Of a DNA stretch of 64,000 bases, positions 55,515 to 63,438 are shown in pieces. The notes under the pieces are model-generated. The model was not told the origin of the DNA. It did not search any database and saw only the letters and a program-made list of their open reading frames with translations. The position numbers were made by a program, and so were the translations under genes. The stretch's first letter is position 1. Every line of letters begins with the position of its first letter. The DNA is from Bradyrhizobium ottawaense (GTDB lineage Bacteria > Pseudomonadota > Alphaproteobacteria > Rhizobiales > Xanthobacteraceae), in contig NZ_CP029425.2 in the NCBI RefSeq assembly GCF_002278135.3, positions 6,610,001 through 6,674,000 of the forward strand, in the 5' to 3' direction.

Positions 55515-56183
55515 TCAGCGCGTCGGATATGAGAAGAAACGGTGGGAGATGATCGCGAAGCCCGACATCAGCAGCCAGGAGATCGCGAGGTAGAGGAAGG
55601 TGACGAAGAAATAGACCTCGAAGCTGCGGAATGTGTCGCTTTCGATGCGCTGCGCAACCGACGTCAACTCATCGGCGGAGACGGCCGAACAGATCGACGA
55701 GGTCAGCGTCAGCATGATGAACTGCCCCGTGAGCGACGGGTAGATCGCGCGAAGCGCGGGCTTGAGTACAATGAAACGAAACACCTGTCCTTTGTGCAAT
55801 CCGAGCGCGTAGCCGGCCTCAACCTGTCCTTGGTGAACAGACTGCACGCCGCCACGGATGATCTCGATGGCGTACGCGCCTCCATTCACGCCGAGTGCGA
55901 TAATGGCGGTGGCGGTCGGATTGAGCTTCAATCCGATGAGCGGCAGTGCAAAGAACAGAAAGAAGATCTGCACCAGGAAAGGCGTATTGCGCACGATCTC
56001 GACGAAGCCGATCACGATGGCACGTAACCAAGCCGCCTTCGAATCGCGTGCCGCGACGCCGGCGACGCCGATGATCATCGCCAGTGTCATGCCGGCAAGC
56101 GCCAGACCTAACGTGCCCACGCACCCCCACAGCAGCGCGGGCATGGCATGCCAAACCACCGAGAAATCGAGCGTATAGCCCAT
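55515..56183 (-). CDS. ABC transporter permease, HisQ/GlnP type (first permease)
   Basis: A 222-residue inner-membrane protein with about five helices. Typical segments are LWGCVGTLGLALAGMTLAMI, EIVRNTPFLVQIFFLFFALP, and the ATPase-docking loop QGQVEAGYALGLHKGQVFRF, then IVLKPALRAIYPSLTGQF. It pairs with the following permease to form the channel of the importer. It follows the QsuD-like dehydrogenase gene by 51 bp in the leftward operon. Confidence 0.92.
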   Translation of the reverse strand: MGYTLDFSVVWHAMPALLWGCVGTLGLALAGMTLAMIIGVAGVAARDSKAAWLRAIVIGFVEIVRNTPFLVQIFFLFFALPLIGLKLNPTATAIIALGVNGGAYAIEIIRGGVQSVHQGQVEAGYALGLHKGQVFRFIVLKPALRAIYPSLTGQFIMLTLTSSICSAVSADELTSVAQRIESDTFRSFEVYFFVTFLYLAISWLLMSGFAIISHRFFSYPTR

Positions 56184-56234
56184 CTTGCGTTTCCTCTCGG
56201 GCGTTGTGCGTGCCGCTCGCCCATCGGCCGGGTG

Positions 56235-57098
56235 TCACCCTCCCAGGGATGCGAAAGTTGAGAAGAAGACGTCTGGATCGGGTGAAACGCCCGTGAACAG
56301 GCGGAAAGCTTCGGTGCCCTGGAAGATCGCCATGCCGCCACCGTCGACGGTGCGGCAACCGAGGGTACGGGCCGCGCGCAGCAGTGCGGTTTCCAGCGGG
56401 AAATAGACGATCTCGGCGACCCATAGATCGGGACGCAGCAAGGCCGTCGGCAGCGGTGTGCCCGGATACTTGTCCATGCCGATCGGAGTCGCGTTGACAA
56501 TTCCGTCTGCGGCAGCCACGGCCGCTGCAACATCCTGGCCGGCCTTCAAGCGCCCCTCTGCAAATCGGGGGGACAAGCCGTCGACCACACTCTGCGCCTT
56601 GGCCAGGTCCAAGTCTACAATGATCAACTCCTGCACGCCGAGTTTCATCAGCGCAAAAGCGACTGCCGCGCCTGCGCCGCCGGCGCCGAATTGGACGACA
56701 CGACCGAGCGACGCGCCTTGCATGTTGCGGCGAAAGTTCTCGGCGAAGCCGAACCAGTCGGTGTTGTGGCCGATCATTCGACCGTTCCTGATAACCACGG
56801 TGTTCACGGCACCAAGCGCCTGCGCGTCAGGCGAAAGCTCGTCCAACAGCGGAATGATCGCCTGCTTGCAGGGATGGGTCACGTTCAGCCCATCAAAGCC
56901 CATCCGCCTCGCGGCCGTGAGCAGTTCCGGCAATGCCTCCGCACCGAGCTTCAACTTGGCCAGATCGATCTTCCTGTAGAGATAGCGGATGCCAGCGGCG
57001 TCAGCGGCCGCTTCGTGCATGGGCGGCGTGCGGGACGCAGCAATGCCGCTGCCGATCAGGCCGACGAGGAAGCTGGGTTTGGGTTGAATGCTCGGCAT
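56235..57098 (-). CDS. Quinate/shikimate dehydrogenase, QsuD-like
   Basis: A 287-residue enzyme of the shikimate dehydrogenase superfamily. Substrate and catalytic residues: Ser22 and Thr24 in ASRTPPMHEA, catalytic Lys78 (NVTHPCKQ), Asp114 (GHNTDWFGF), with GAGGAG (138-143) for the nucleotide. The overall pattern resembles the NAD-dependent quinate/shikimate dehydrogenases of actinobacteria: SRTPPMHEA, LGAVNTVVI and DGGGMAIFQGTEAFRLFTG. It is less like biosynthetic AroE. Such enzymes oxidise quinate to 3-dehydroquinate and shikimate to 3-dehydroshikimate, the first catabolic step. A canonical AroE-like gene is only 6 bp upstream, so two related enzymes are made together. The Trp115 in place of the usual Gly is unusual. 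Confidence 0.87.
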   Translation of the reverse strand: MPSIQPKPSFLVGLIGSGIAASRTPPMHEAAADAAGIRYLYRKIDLAKLKLGAEALPELLTAARRMGFDGLNVTHPCKQAIIPLLDELSPDAQALGAVNTVVIRNGRMIGHNTDWFGFAENFRRNMQGASLGRVVQFGAGGAGAAVAFALMKLGVQELIIVDLDLAKAQSVVDGLSPRFAEGRLKAGQDVAAAVAAADGIVNATPIGMDKYPGTPLPTALLRPDLWVAEIVYFPLETALLRAARTLGCRTVDGGGMAIFQGTEAFRLFTGVSPDPDVFFSTFASLGG

Positions 57099-57104
57099 AG
57101 CCCG

Positions 57105-57932
57105 TCAGCGCAATGGTAGGGTCAACTCGGCGATAACCTGAGCCGTGCTCGGTCGAACGCCGCGCCACCAGGCAAAAGCTTCTGCCGCCTGCTCCACCAG
57201 CATGCCGACGCCGTCGGCGAGCTTGGCTACGCCTTCGGCGCGGGCCGCTTGCAGAAAGGGAGTGAGCCCCTTGCCGTAGGCAAGTTCGTACGCCAGCTTC
57301 GCACCGCGGAAGACATTGCCGGGAAGTGGCGGCATCTCACCTCGCAGGCTGGCCGATGTCGCGTTAACCACGACGTCATAACCCTCGGCAAGATCGGCCA
57401 GTTCAGCATAGCCGCTGACGATCAGGGGACCACAACCGGCAAACTCCTCGGCCAATGCCACAGCCTTCGATAAGGTACGATTGACGAGAACCAGCTCGGA
57501 CGGCTCCTGGCGCAGGAACGGCAGCAGCGCGCCACGCGCCGCGCCCCCGGCACCGAGCATCAGGACTCGCTGGCCGGCCATTTTGACGCCGAGATTGATG
57601 GTGATGTCGCGCACAAGGCCGATCCCGTCAAAATTCTCGCCAATAATCCGATGGCCGTCGAACTTCAGGCAGTTTACGGCGCCAGCTCGGTCGGCGTTCT
57701 CTGAAAGCTCGTTTGCGTAGGCGAAGGCATCGAGCTTGAACGGGGCAGTGATGTTCAGTCCCTTGGCGCCCTCGGTCCGGAATTGATCAACCCGCCCGCT
57801 GAAGCCATCGAGGGGACCCTCGATCGCCTCATAGACAAGGTCCTGTCCTGTCATTCTGGCGAAAGTGCCATGGATGTGAGGTGATTTGCTGAAGCCGATC
57901 GGGTTGCCGATCACCGCATAACGGTCGCTCAT
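57105..57932 (-). CDS. aroE: Shikimate dehydrogenase (AroE-type)
   Basis: A 275-residue enzyme with the canonical pattern: Ser15 and Ser17 in GFSKSPHIHGTFA, catalytic Lys66 (NITAPFKLDAF), Asp102 (GENFDGIGL, where the common NTDG reads NFDG), the GAGGAARG loop (127-134) and NRTLSKA for nucleotide binding. It interconverts 3-dehydroshikimate and shikimate, usually with NADP. The placement inside a catabolic operon and the variant substrate loop suggest a specialised form, not the housekeeping enzyme. It lies 3 bp after the CoA-transferase start region and 6 bp before the QsuD-like gene. Confidence 0.9.
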   Translation of the reverse strand: MSDRYAVIGNPIGFSKSPHIHGTFARMTGQDLVYEAIEGPLDGFSGRVDQFRTEGAKGLNITAPFKLDAFAYANELSENADRAGAVNCLKFDGHRIIGENFDGIGLVRDITINLGVKMAGQRVLMLGAGGAARGALLPFLRQEPSELVLVNRTLSKAVALAEEFAGCGPLIVSGYAELADLAEGYDVVVNATSASLRGEMPPLPGNVFRGAKLAYELAYGKGLTPFLQAARAEGVAKLADGVGMLVEQAAEAFAWWRGVRPSTAQVIAELTLPLR

Positions 57933-57935
57933 CGC

Positions 57936-59162
57936 TCACTCCTGCACTGCGAGTTCGTTGTAGAGGACCCCGTCACGCACCATCGCCTCGACGAGCTCGG
58001 CCGAAAGTCCCAGCGACTCTGCAATACGGCGATTGTCCTGGCCGAGCAGCGGCGCCGGAATTCGCACCGTGGTGTCGCAGTTGGAGAAGCGGAAGGGCAG
58101 GTTCGGTAACGTCACCTTGCCGAGCACAGGATGCTCCTGCTCGACCAGCATGCCGCGCGCGTGGATCTGCGGATCCTTCACAACCTCTTCGATGGTCTGC
58201 ACGGGAGCGGACGGCACGCCTGCTTCGTCGAGTGCCGCAAGACAGGCGTCCCGAGAGGGCTGCGACAGCGTCCAGGTGCGCACAATCTCCATAGCTTCAG
58301 TATAGTGGGCGTTGCGCGCAGCAGGCGTGGTGAAGCGTTCGTCGGATGCCAGCGCGTCTCCTCCGATCAGGCTCGCCAATCGTCGCCACGCATCATCAAC
58401 TTGCGCGGCGATGACAAGATTGCCGTCCCTTGCCGGAAAGACGCCGTAGACGGTCGAGTCTGGCTGTCCGCTTCCAGTCTGCTTCGGCAGATCGGTACCG
58501 CCGGAGAGGAAGTAGCGCTGCACTGCATAGTCGTGCATCGAGACCATGCAGTCGTACAGCGCCAGATCGATGTGTTGACCGCGCCCGGACGACGCGCGGC
58601 CGACCAGCGCGGCATTGATGGCAGCCACACCGTGAATGCCGGTATACATGTCGGCGAGTGGCATCCGCAGCAGCGGCGGCGCTTCGCCGGGGCAGCCCAG
58701 CTGCGCCAAAGCGCCCGACATCGCCTCTGCGATCAGGCCGAAGCCCGGACGGTCGGCATAGGGACCGGTGTGGCCATAGGCGGAGACCGAGCAGTAGATC
58801 AGCCCGGGATTGCGCGCCGACAGCGCCTTGTAGCCGAGCCCGAGTCGATCGAGCGCGCCGGGGCGGTAGTTCTCGATGAAGACGTCGGCCGTGTCGACCA
58901 GCTTCATCATCATGTCAAGACCGCGCTTATCGCGCAGGTCGATGCACACTCCCTGCTTGCCCATGTTCTGCTGCAGGAAGTAGCCGGACTGTCCGTCCTT
59001 GAAATAGCCATGGGCGCGGCCCGCATCGCCTGCCGTCGGACGCTCCACCTTGATGACCTCAGCGCCCATCGCGGCAAGGCAACGGCCCATGAACGGGCCT
59101 GCCAGGAAATGGCTGTAGTCGATGACGCGAATGCCCTTGAGCGGCAGATCCTGCGCGGTCAT
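57936..59162 (-). CDS. Family III CoA-transferase (CaiB/BaiF)
   Basis: A 408-residue enzyme of normal length. Family features: IRVIDYSHFLAGPFMGRCLA, AEVIKVERP, YFLQQNMGKQGVCIDLRDKR and the nucleophile Asp171 in PLADMYTGIHGVAAINAAL, then GRGQHIDLALYDCMVS. It moves CoA between carboxylic acids through an acyl anhydride intermediate, without free thiol loss. Its ATG overlaps the MaoC stop by ATGA, so the two are coupled. A CoA-transferase plus hydratase means that some intermediate is activated to a CoA thioester, a step not part of the ordinary quinate-to-protocatechuate route. The donor and acceptor are unknown. Confidence 0.9.
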   Translation of the reverse strand: MTAQDLPLKGIRVIDYSHFLAGPFMGRCLAAMGAEVIKVERPTAGDAGRAHGYFKDGQSGYFLQQNMGKQGVCIDLRDKRGLDMMMKLVDTADVFIENYRPGALDRLGLGYKALSARNPGLIYCSVSAYGHTGPYADRPGFGLIAEAMSGALAQLGCPGEAPPLLRMPLADMYTGIHGVAAINAALVGRASSGRGQHIDLALYDCMVSMHDYAVQRYFLSGGTDLPKQTGSGQPDSTVYGVFPARDGNLVIAAQVDDAWRRLASLIGGDALASDERFTTPAARNAHYTEAMEIVRTWTLSQPSRDACLAALDEAGVPSAPVQTIEEVVKDPQIHARGMLVEQEHPVLGKVTLPNLPFRFSNCDTTVRIPAPLLGQDNRRIAESLGLSAELVEAMVRDGVLYNELAVQE

Positions 59163-59629
59163 GCCCGCTCTCCCGCGACGCTAGTCTTCGATCGCATGGG
59201 AATCATCAGCCGGTGCTCGCCTAGCTGCACCACTTCGCCGCGCTGGTTGATCAGCTCCGAGGGCAGCACCACGATGCCCCACCCTTCCCGCTTCGTGGCG
59301 CGCATTGATCCAACGCGGAACTTCACATGCACGGTATCGCCGAGCTTGATCGGCAGCTTGAAATCCCACGTCCAGCCCAGCGACATTCCGGGAAGGAAGC
59401 GGTAGTCGGCACGGGTCTTCAAACCGTCGGCCAGCGACAGACCAAACAGCCCGTGCGCGACGCGCGTACCGAATGGTGTGGTCTTGGCGTATTCCTCGTC
59501 GACATGAACAGGCGTGAAGTCGCCGGTTAGTTCTGCGTAGGCATTCACCATCGTTTCGGTAACCGTCACTGAGGGAGTGACGCATTCGTCGCCGACCTTG
59601 GCATCGTCCCAGTAGCGCTCATCGGTCAT
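59159..59629 (-). CDS. MaoC-family hydratase (hotdog fold)
   Basis: A 156-residue single-hotdog protein. The catalytic signature is present: AELTGDFTPVHVDEEYAKTT with Asp37 and His42, then PFGTRVAHGLFGLSLADG. MaoC enzymes hydrate enoyl-CoA thioesters or dehydrate 3-hydroxyacyl-CoA. The gene overlaps the CoA-transferase by 4 bp, suggesting sequential steps on the same thioester. It follows the VOC gene by 12 bp. The length is normal for bacterial single-domain MaoC proteins. Confidence 0.9.
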   Translation of the reverse strand: MTDERYWDDAKVGDECVTPSVTVTETMVNAYAELTGDFTPVHVDEEYAKTTPFGTRVAHGLFGLSLADGLKTRADYRFLPGMSLGWTWDFKLPIKLGDTVHVKFRVGSMRATKREGWGIVVLPSELINQRGEVVQLGEHRLMIPMRSKTSVAGERA

Positions 59630-59641
59630 GTCGCGTGTTCC

Positions 59642-60028
59642 TTAGGCCCGTGGATTGATCGCCAGGGCCGCTTCCACAGCGCCTGCACTGGCTTGCAAGA
59701 TTTCGACGTTCAGCCCGCCCGGGAGTTCGAGCCAGTTCGGTCCCGTAGGCAGCGCCTTGGCGCCCCAGGCGGCGGCACGGGCGAGCACACCTTCGTAGTC
59801 GTCGACCATGATCCCGAGATGGGCGAGGCGCCCCTCCGGTCCGACGAAGTTCGGATCCTCGATGAGTTGCACGCTTCCGAGCACCCATACCTGACGCGGG
59901 CGGGCACCATCGGCGGGTTGCTCGTCGCGAATGGGAAGACCAAGCACCTCACGAAAGAAACCAACGTGACGATCAACGTCCGGCACACGGATGGCGACGT
60001 GTTCGACGTAGGCACGGGGCAGCGACAT
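59642..60028 (-). CDS. VOC-superfamily (glyoxalase/dioxygenase-fold) protein
   Basis: A 128-residue protein from ATG 60028 (MSLPRAYVEHVAIRVPDVDR). It has two beta-alpha-beta-beta-beta halves: HVAIRVPDVDRHVGFFREVL, GSVQLIEDPNFVGPEGRLAH and LAHLGIMVDDYEGVLARAAA, then WLELPGGLNVEIL. Candidate metal ligands are His10, His near 86 (RLAHLGI) and Glu near 119 (NVEIL). Members include glyoxalases, methylmalonyl-CoA epimerases and dioxygenases. In fused QsuB-type 3-dehydroshikimate dehydratases a VOC-fold domain follows the TIM barrel, but whether this short protein relates to that is unknown. It starts 4 bp beyond the stop of the preceding gene. Confidence 0.8.
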   Translation of the reverse strand: MSLPRAYVEHVAIRVPDVDRHVGFFREVLGLPIRDEQPADGARPRQVWVLGSVQLIEDPNFVGPEGRLAHLGIMVDDYEGVLARAAAWGAKALPTGPNWLELPGGLNVEILQASAGAVEAALAINPRA

Positions 60029-60032
60029 CGTC

Positions 60033-60977
60033 TTAGGACCTTCCAGGATAGTCGCTGCGGGCGTATTCGATGCCCTTGACCAGCGCGACAAGGGTGGAAT
60101 TGACGGGGGTCGGGACGTTGAGCCTGGCGCCCCAGCGCACGACGGACCCGTGGATGTAGTCGATCTCAGTCAAGTTGCCGGACTGCAAACTTTGCAACAT
60201 CGACGTCTTGAACTCGGGCGGTAGACCAGCGGATGCCATCGTCCAAGCGCGCCGCGGGTCGGTGATCGAGATCTTCACGCCAGCCGCCCGCGCGACCGCG
60301 ATGCCCTCTGAGATCGCGGCCAGCGCGCAATCTTCCAGGATCGGCAGCGAATAGAGACCGCCATAGGTCAGGCCGGTAATGGCAGTAATTCCTCCTCCGG
60401 CAACGTTGATGAACAGCTTGTCCCACATCGTGCCCAGGATGTTGTCGCTGAGCAGTGTGAGGATGCCGGCGCGGTTGAACGTCTCGGAAATTCGCCGTGC
60501 GCGTTCCGTCAAGCGTCCATCAAGCTCGCCGATGATGGTTTCCTTGCCGATGACCCCGGAGCGAACGTGACCGGGGCCGAGCAGCACGCCACCAACGTAG
60601 GTCTTGCCCGCCATGACCCGGTCACGACCAACTTCCTCCGACAGGATGTCCTCGTGGCCAAGACCATTTTGAAGCGACATCACGACCGTGTGCGGCCCGA
60701 TGATCTGCGCGGCCGCCCGGATGGCCTCACTCGTGTGGTAGGATTTGACGAGGACGATGACGAGGTCAGCCTTGACGCCGACCTGGGCCGCGGACGTGCA
60801 GGCGGTGACCGTCACGACGGTCTCGGCGCTACCTTCGCGCATGCGAAGCCCGCGGGCGTTGATTGTGTCAACATGGGCCTGGAACGGATCAATTAGCCAG
60901 ACCTCGGCTCCCCCACGCGCCAGCGTGCCGCCGATGGTCGAGCCTAAGGCCCCCGCTCCGATAAAGCAGATCCTCAT
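60033..60977 (-). CDS. Ketopantoate reductase-like 2-dehydropantoate/2-oxoacid reductase
   Basis: A 314-residue NAD(P)-dependent enzyme from ATG 60977 (MRICFIGAGALGSTIGGTLA, GAGALG at 7-12). Family pattern: IVLVKSYHTSEAI, MSLQNGLGHED, the conserved Lys in MAGKTYVGGV and LGTMWDKLFINVAGGGITAI with its Lys and Asn. Ketopantoate reductases make pantoate from ketopantoate, but catabolic operons often carry paralogues that reduce other branched or cyclic 2-oxo acids. It is the first gene of the 12-gene leftward operon, divergent from the LysR gene. The in-frame upstream ATG at 61037 lacks similarity to the family and is not used. Confidence 0.85.
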   Translation of the reverse strand: MRICFIGAGALGSTIGGTLARGGAEVWLIDPFQAHVDTINARGLRMREGSAETVVTVTACTSAAQVGVKADLVIVLVKSYHTSEAIRAAAQIIGPHTVVMSLQNGLGHEDILSEEVGRDRVMAGKTYVGGVLLGPGHVRSGVIGKETIIGELDGRLTERARRISETFNRAGILTLLSDNILGTMWDKLFINVAGGGITAITGLTYGGLYSLPILEDCALAAISEGIAVARAAGVKISITDPRRAWTMASAGLPPEFKTSMLQSLQSGNLTEIDYIHGSVVRWGARLNVPTPVNSTLVALVKGIEYARSDYPGRS

Positions 60978-61030
60978 CGAACGCTTCCCCCAGCGCCATT
61001 CTCGGCGTTGGTCGCGTGGTAGCAGGCTGG

Positions 61031-61053
61031 TTGACATTAAGATATGCTATGAT
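61031..61053. promoter_or_regulatory. Candidate promoter/operator between LysR and the long leftward operon
   Basis: TTGACATTAAGATATGCTAT (61031-61050), continuing GAT, lies in an A/T-rich 102-bp gap. It resembles 44617-44640 (TTGACATCCAAATCGATGTA, then TGAT) in the other operon's promoter. In this gap the -35-like TTGACA points toward the LysR gene. A LysR or the GntR regulator could bind here. Confidence 0.4.
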
Positions 61054-61079
61054 TCTTATATGCATTATTGTCATTTGCA

Positions 61080-62060
61080 ATGAAACCTCAGGATCACCCC
61101 GAGACGAAACTGCTGGAGCCTCGCCTGCTCAGGCTCTTCGATGCATTGTTCACCACGGGCAGTGTCACCAAGGCAGCCGAGAAACTCGGTCAGAGTCAGC
61201 CGACCGTTTCGATCTGGCTGGCACGCCTGCGAAAGGAACTGGACGATCCACTCTTCATCCGCTCAGCACAGGGAATGTTGCCGACTCCGCGCGCCGAGGC
61301 TCTCATCGGCGCGGCCAGACAAGCGTTGGAGATGCTGCGTCGTCTGGCGGAGCTTCGCTCCGACTTTGATCCGGCGACTGCCAAGCGCCGCTTCGTCATC
61401 TGCATGACGGATGCGAGCCACATCACGCTGCTTCCGGCCATCCTCGCTCACGTTCGTCGCGTTGCGCCGGGCATCCGCATTGAGGCGGCGCAGATCGGCG
61501 GCGATACCCCACGAATGCTGCAGTCTGGCGAGGCCGATCTGGCGCTCGGCTACATCTCGGACCTCGACGCGGGGCACTTCCAACAGGCACTCTTTCCGCA
61601 GGATTGGGTCTGCCTGGCAAACGCAAGACATGCCCGGATCCGCAAGCGCATCACCGCAAAGGATTTCAGGCGGGAGGCACACGTCCTCATTCGCTCCGGC
61701 ACCGGACATCAGTTGCTCGCGGACGCGCTACGGGAGCAGCGGATAGTCCTTGATGTCGTGCTTGAGCTACCCGGCTTTTTGGGGCTACCCGCGATCATCG
61801 GTACGACTGACCTGATCGCTACCCTCCCAAGGCACATTGGCGAAACGTTGGCTCATTATTACGGACTGAGCGTGCTTGATTGCCCGCTGGCGATCGCCGG
61901 CTTTACGGTGAAGCAATATTGGCACGCCCGCTTCCATCACGACCCGGCAAGCCAATGGTTGCGTGACGTATGCGGGGAGCTTTTTCAACAGCAGAAAGTG
62001 CGGGGTCTTTATCGTTCCGGTCCGCCAAGGAAACGAAGACCACGCGATTTGCAGTCGTAA
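61080..62060 (+). CDS. LysR-family transcriptional regulator
   Basis: A 326-residue regulator. The ATG at 61080 (MKPQDHPETKLLEPRLLRLF) is preferred to TTG at 61068. The winged HTH occupies about residues 12-70 (LLRLFDALFTTGSVTKAAEK, then LGQSQPTVSIWLARLRKELD). The periplasmic-binding-fold effector domain follows (RFVICMTDASHITLLPAILA). The group includes NodD/LeuO-like regulators that sense aromatic or plant-derived molecules. Divergent placement from the long catabolic operon indicates it controls that unit, with a ring-acid intermediate as likely inducer. The C-terminus ends in a basic tail (PPRKRRPRDLQS). Confidence 0.9.
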   Translation: MKPQDHPETKLLEPRLLRLFDALFTTGSVTKAAEKLGQSQPTVSIWLARLRKELDDPLFIRSAQGMLPTPRAEALIGAARQALEMLRRLAELRSDFDPATAKRRFVICMTDASHITLLPAILAHVRRVAPGIRIEAAQIGGDTPRMLQSGEADLALGYISDLDAGHFQQALFPQDWVCLANARHARIRKRITAKDFRREAHVLIRSGTGHQLLADALREQRIVLDVVLELPGFLGLPAIIGTTDLIATLPRHIGETLAHYYGLSVLDCPLAIAGFTVKQYWHARFHHDPASQWLRDVCGELFQQQKVRGLYRSGPPRKRRPRDLQS

Positions 62061-62245
62061 TGGTCCCCGGTAGCGGGGCAACGACCGCCCCCCGAGGCCG
62101 CCGGCTGGGCCGACTGCAGCACGGCTGCAATTCCGCACATGCGCATCTCGACCGGTTGTCCGCTTCGTTCGCCATAGCACCCTATTCTACGATGAGGGCA
62201 AAACAGACCTGCCCGAGCAGCTTCCGCGGTATATGTTGGGATGGC

Positions 62246-62552
62246 CTGGTGTTTGTCCGCGAGCAGCCCTGCCTGGTTTGCCGGCAAACCCCATGCGATG
62301 CCCATCATCTGAAATGCGCTCAAGCCCGGGCGCTCGGCCGCAAGGTCAGCGATGAGTTCACTGTCCCCCTGTGCCGCGTCACCAGGAGCTGCATCGGCAC
62401 GGCAATGAACGGGCGTGGTGGGCCAACCTGCAGATCTCGCCGCTGCCGGTGGCGCAGGAGCTGTGGGCGGCGAGCCCCGTCCACGATCCCGCCAACGTCG
62501 CCGTCGGCGCCGCGTCGCCTGCGGCAAACCTGGATTCGGAGGCCGCCGGATG
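62246..62552 (+). pseudogene. HNH-domain fragment of a second ERF-HNH gene, frameshifted
   Basis: Remnant of the C-terminal zinc domain: [20 protein letters not shown], then [20 protein letters not shown], matching 36616-36913. Compared with that copy, four bases are missing near 62377 (GCGCA became G), so the second half reads on in another frame ([20 protein letters not shown]). The ERF and YqaJ parts are absent. The last bases overlap the start of the following gene by ATGA as in the intact copy. Confidence 0.8.
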
Positions 62553-63118
62553 AACGGTCTATTCCAAACCGCGCGCGCGCTAGCCATAACGGCGCTCCCG
62601 GTCGAGTTTGAGTCCTTGGCGCCCCCGCCCCTGCTGCTGCCCGGCGAACAACTCGAACACTACCAGGCGCTCCGGCAGGCGGTCTTCACAGATCTTGCGC
62701 CACGGTCCGCCATCGAGTGGCTGCTTGCGATCGATGTCGCCGAGCGGTCCTGGGACATCCAGCGCTACCGCATGTTGCGGCATAAATTGCTCGAGAGCTA
62801 TCGCCAAAAGGCGGTTGAGGCGGCGCTGCGGCGCATCGATATAATCGGGATCGATCCCAACTTCGAAGATCAAGCCGAATACTACACCCAGCAAAATGCC
62901 TTGAGTTGGCGCATTGATCCGGTCGCCGCGACCGAGATCGACGCCCGCCTTGCTGCCTATGGCTTCGATCAAGACGCGATCACTACCGAAGTCTACGTTC
63001 AGGCGCGTGAGGTCTTGGCTCTGTTCGAGGGCCTGCTCAATGCTGCTCAGACCAAACGAATGTTGCTGCTTCGTGAGATCAGGATCAGCGCTTCTTAAGT
63101 GGACCGATGCGCCGGCTG
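62252..63118. repeat. Direct repeat of the phage-type module, copy 2
   Basis: Same orientation as 36616-37480. Similarity continues past the stop codon to ACCGATGCGCCGGC and then stops. Together the copies bracket about 25.6 kb that contains the catabolic island and the small RTX-like gene. Confidence 0.8.
62550..63098 (+). CDS. Conserved protein of the YqaJ/ERF module, unknown function (copy 2)
   Basis: A 182-residue paralogue of the gene at 36910-37485 ([20 protein letters not shown] against [20 protein letters not shown]). The two proteins are about 80-85% identical by eye, helical and soluble. One base less near the 3' end (AGGATCAGC against AGGAATCAGC) changes the C-terminus and shortens it by nine residues. 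Its persistence as an open frame next to a broken HNH remnant suggests either independent use or recent arrival. Function unknown. Confidence 0.7.
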   Translation: MNGLFQTARALAITALPVEFESLAPPPLLLPGEQLEHYQALRQAVFTDLAPRSAIEWLLAIDVAERSWDIQRYRMLRHKLLESYRQKAVEAALRRIDIIGIDPNFEDQAEYYTQQNALSWRIDPVAATEIDARLAAYGFDQDAITTEVYVQAREVLALFEGLLNAAQTKRMLLLREIRISAS

Positions 63119-63438
63119 CGCTGAACGATTCATCAGCCTAAGGGGCCCGCCGTCGGTCGGCATCCGCCTGGCAGGTGTTCGACAGCGGCTATGTCGTCAT
63201 TGGCGTGGCATACGGACAGCATAAAAACAGAACGCGTTTGCCGCTTAGCAGCACTGACGTTTCCCGATATCAACAAGTCAGGCAGGTTCCCAGCCGACCT
63301 TGTGTCCGCAACGCCGGCGGGAGAAAACGTTGCCCAACATTACAAAGCTACCACCCGATTAGGATTTCAGCCACTAAACTAGAGCGGCTGTCACAAAACA
63401 ATTTTTGCTCTGATCAATATGAACTGCGGGGGTGAGAC
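63099..63438. other. Gap without recognised gene
   Basis: About 340 bp. The first 20 bases continue the repeat copy 2. The rest shows short overlapping frames with no family resemblance. The last 15 bases hold a good ribosome site (GGGGGTGAG) for the gene at 63439. Confidence 0.4.
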
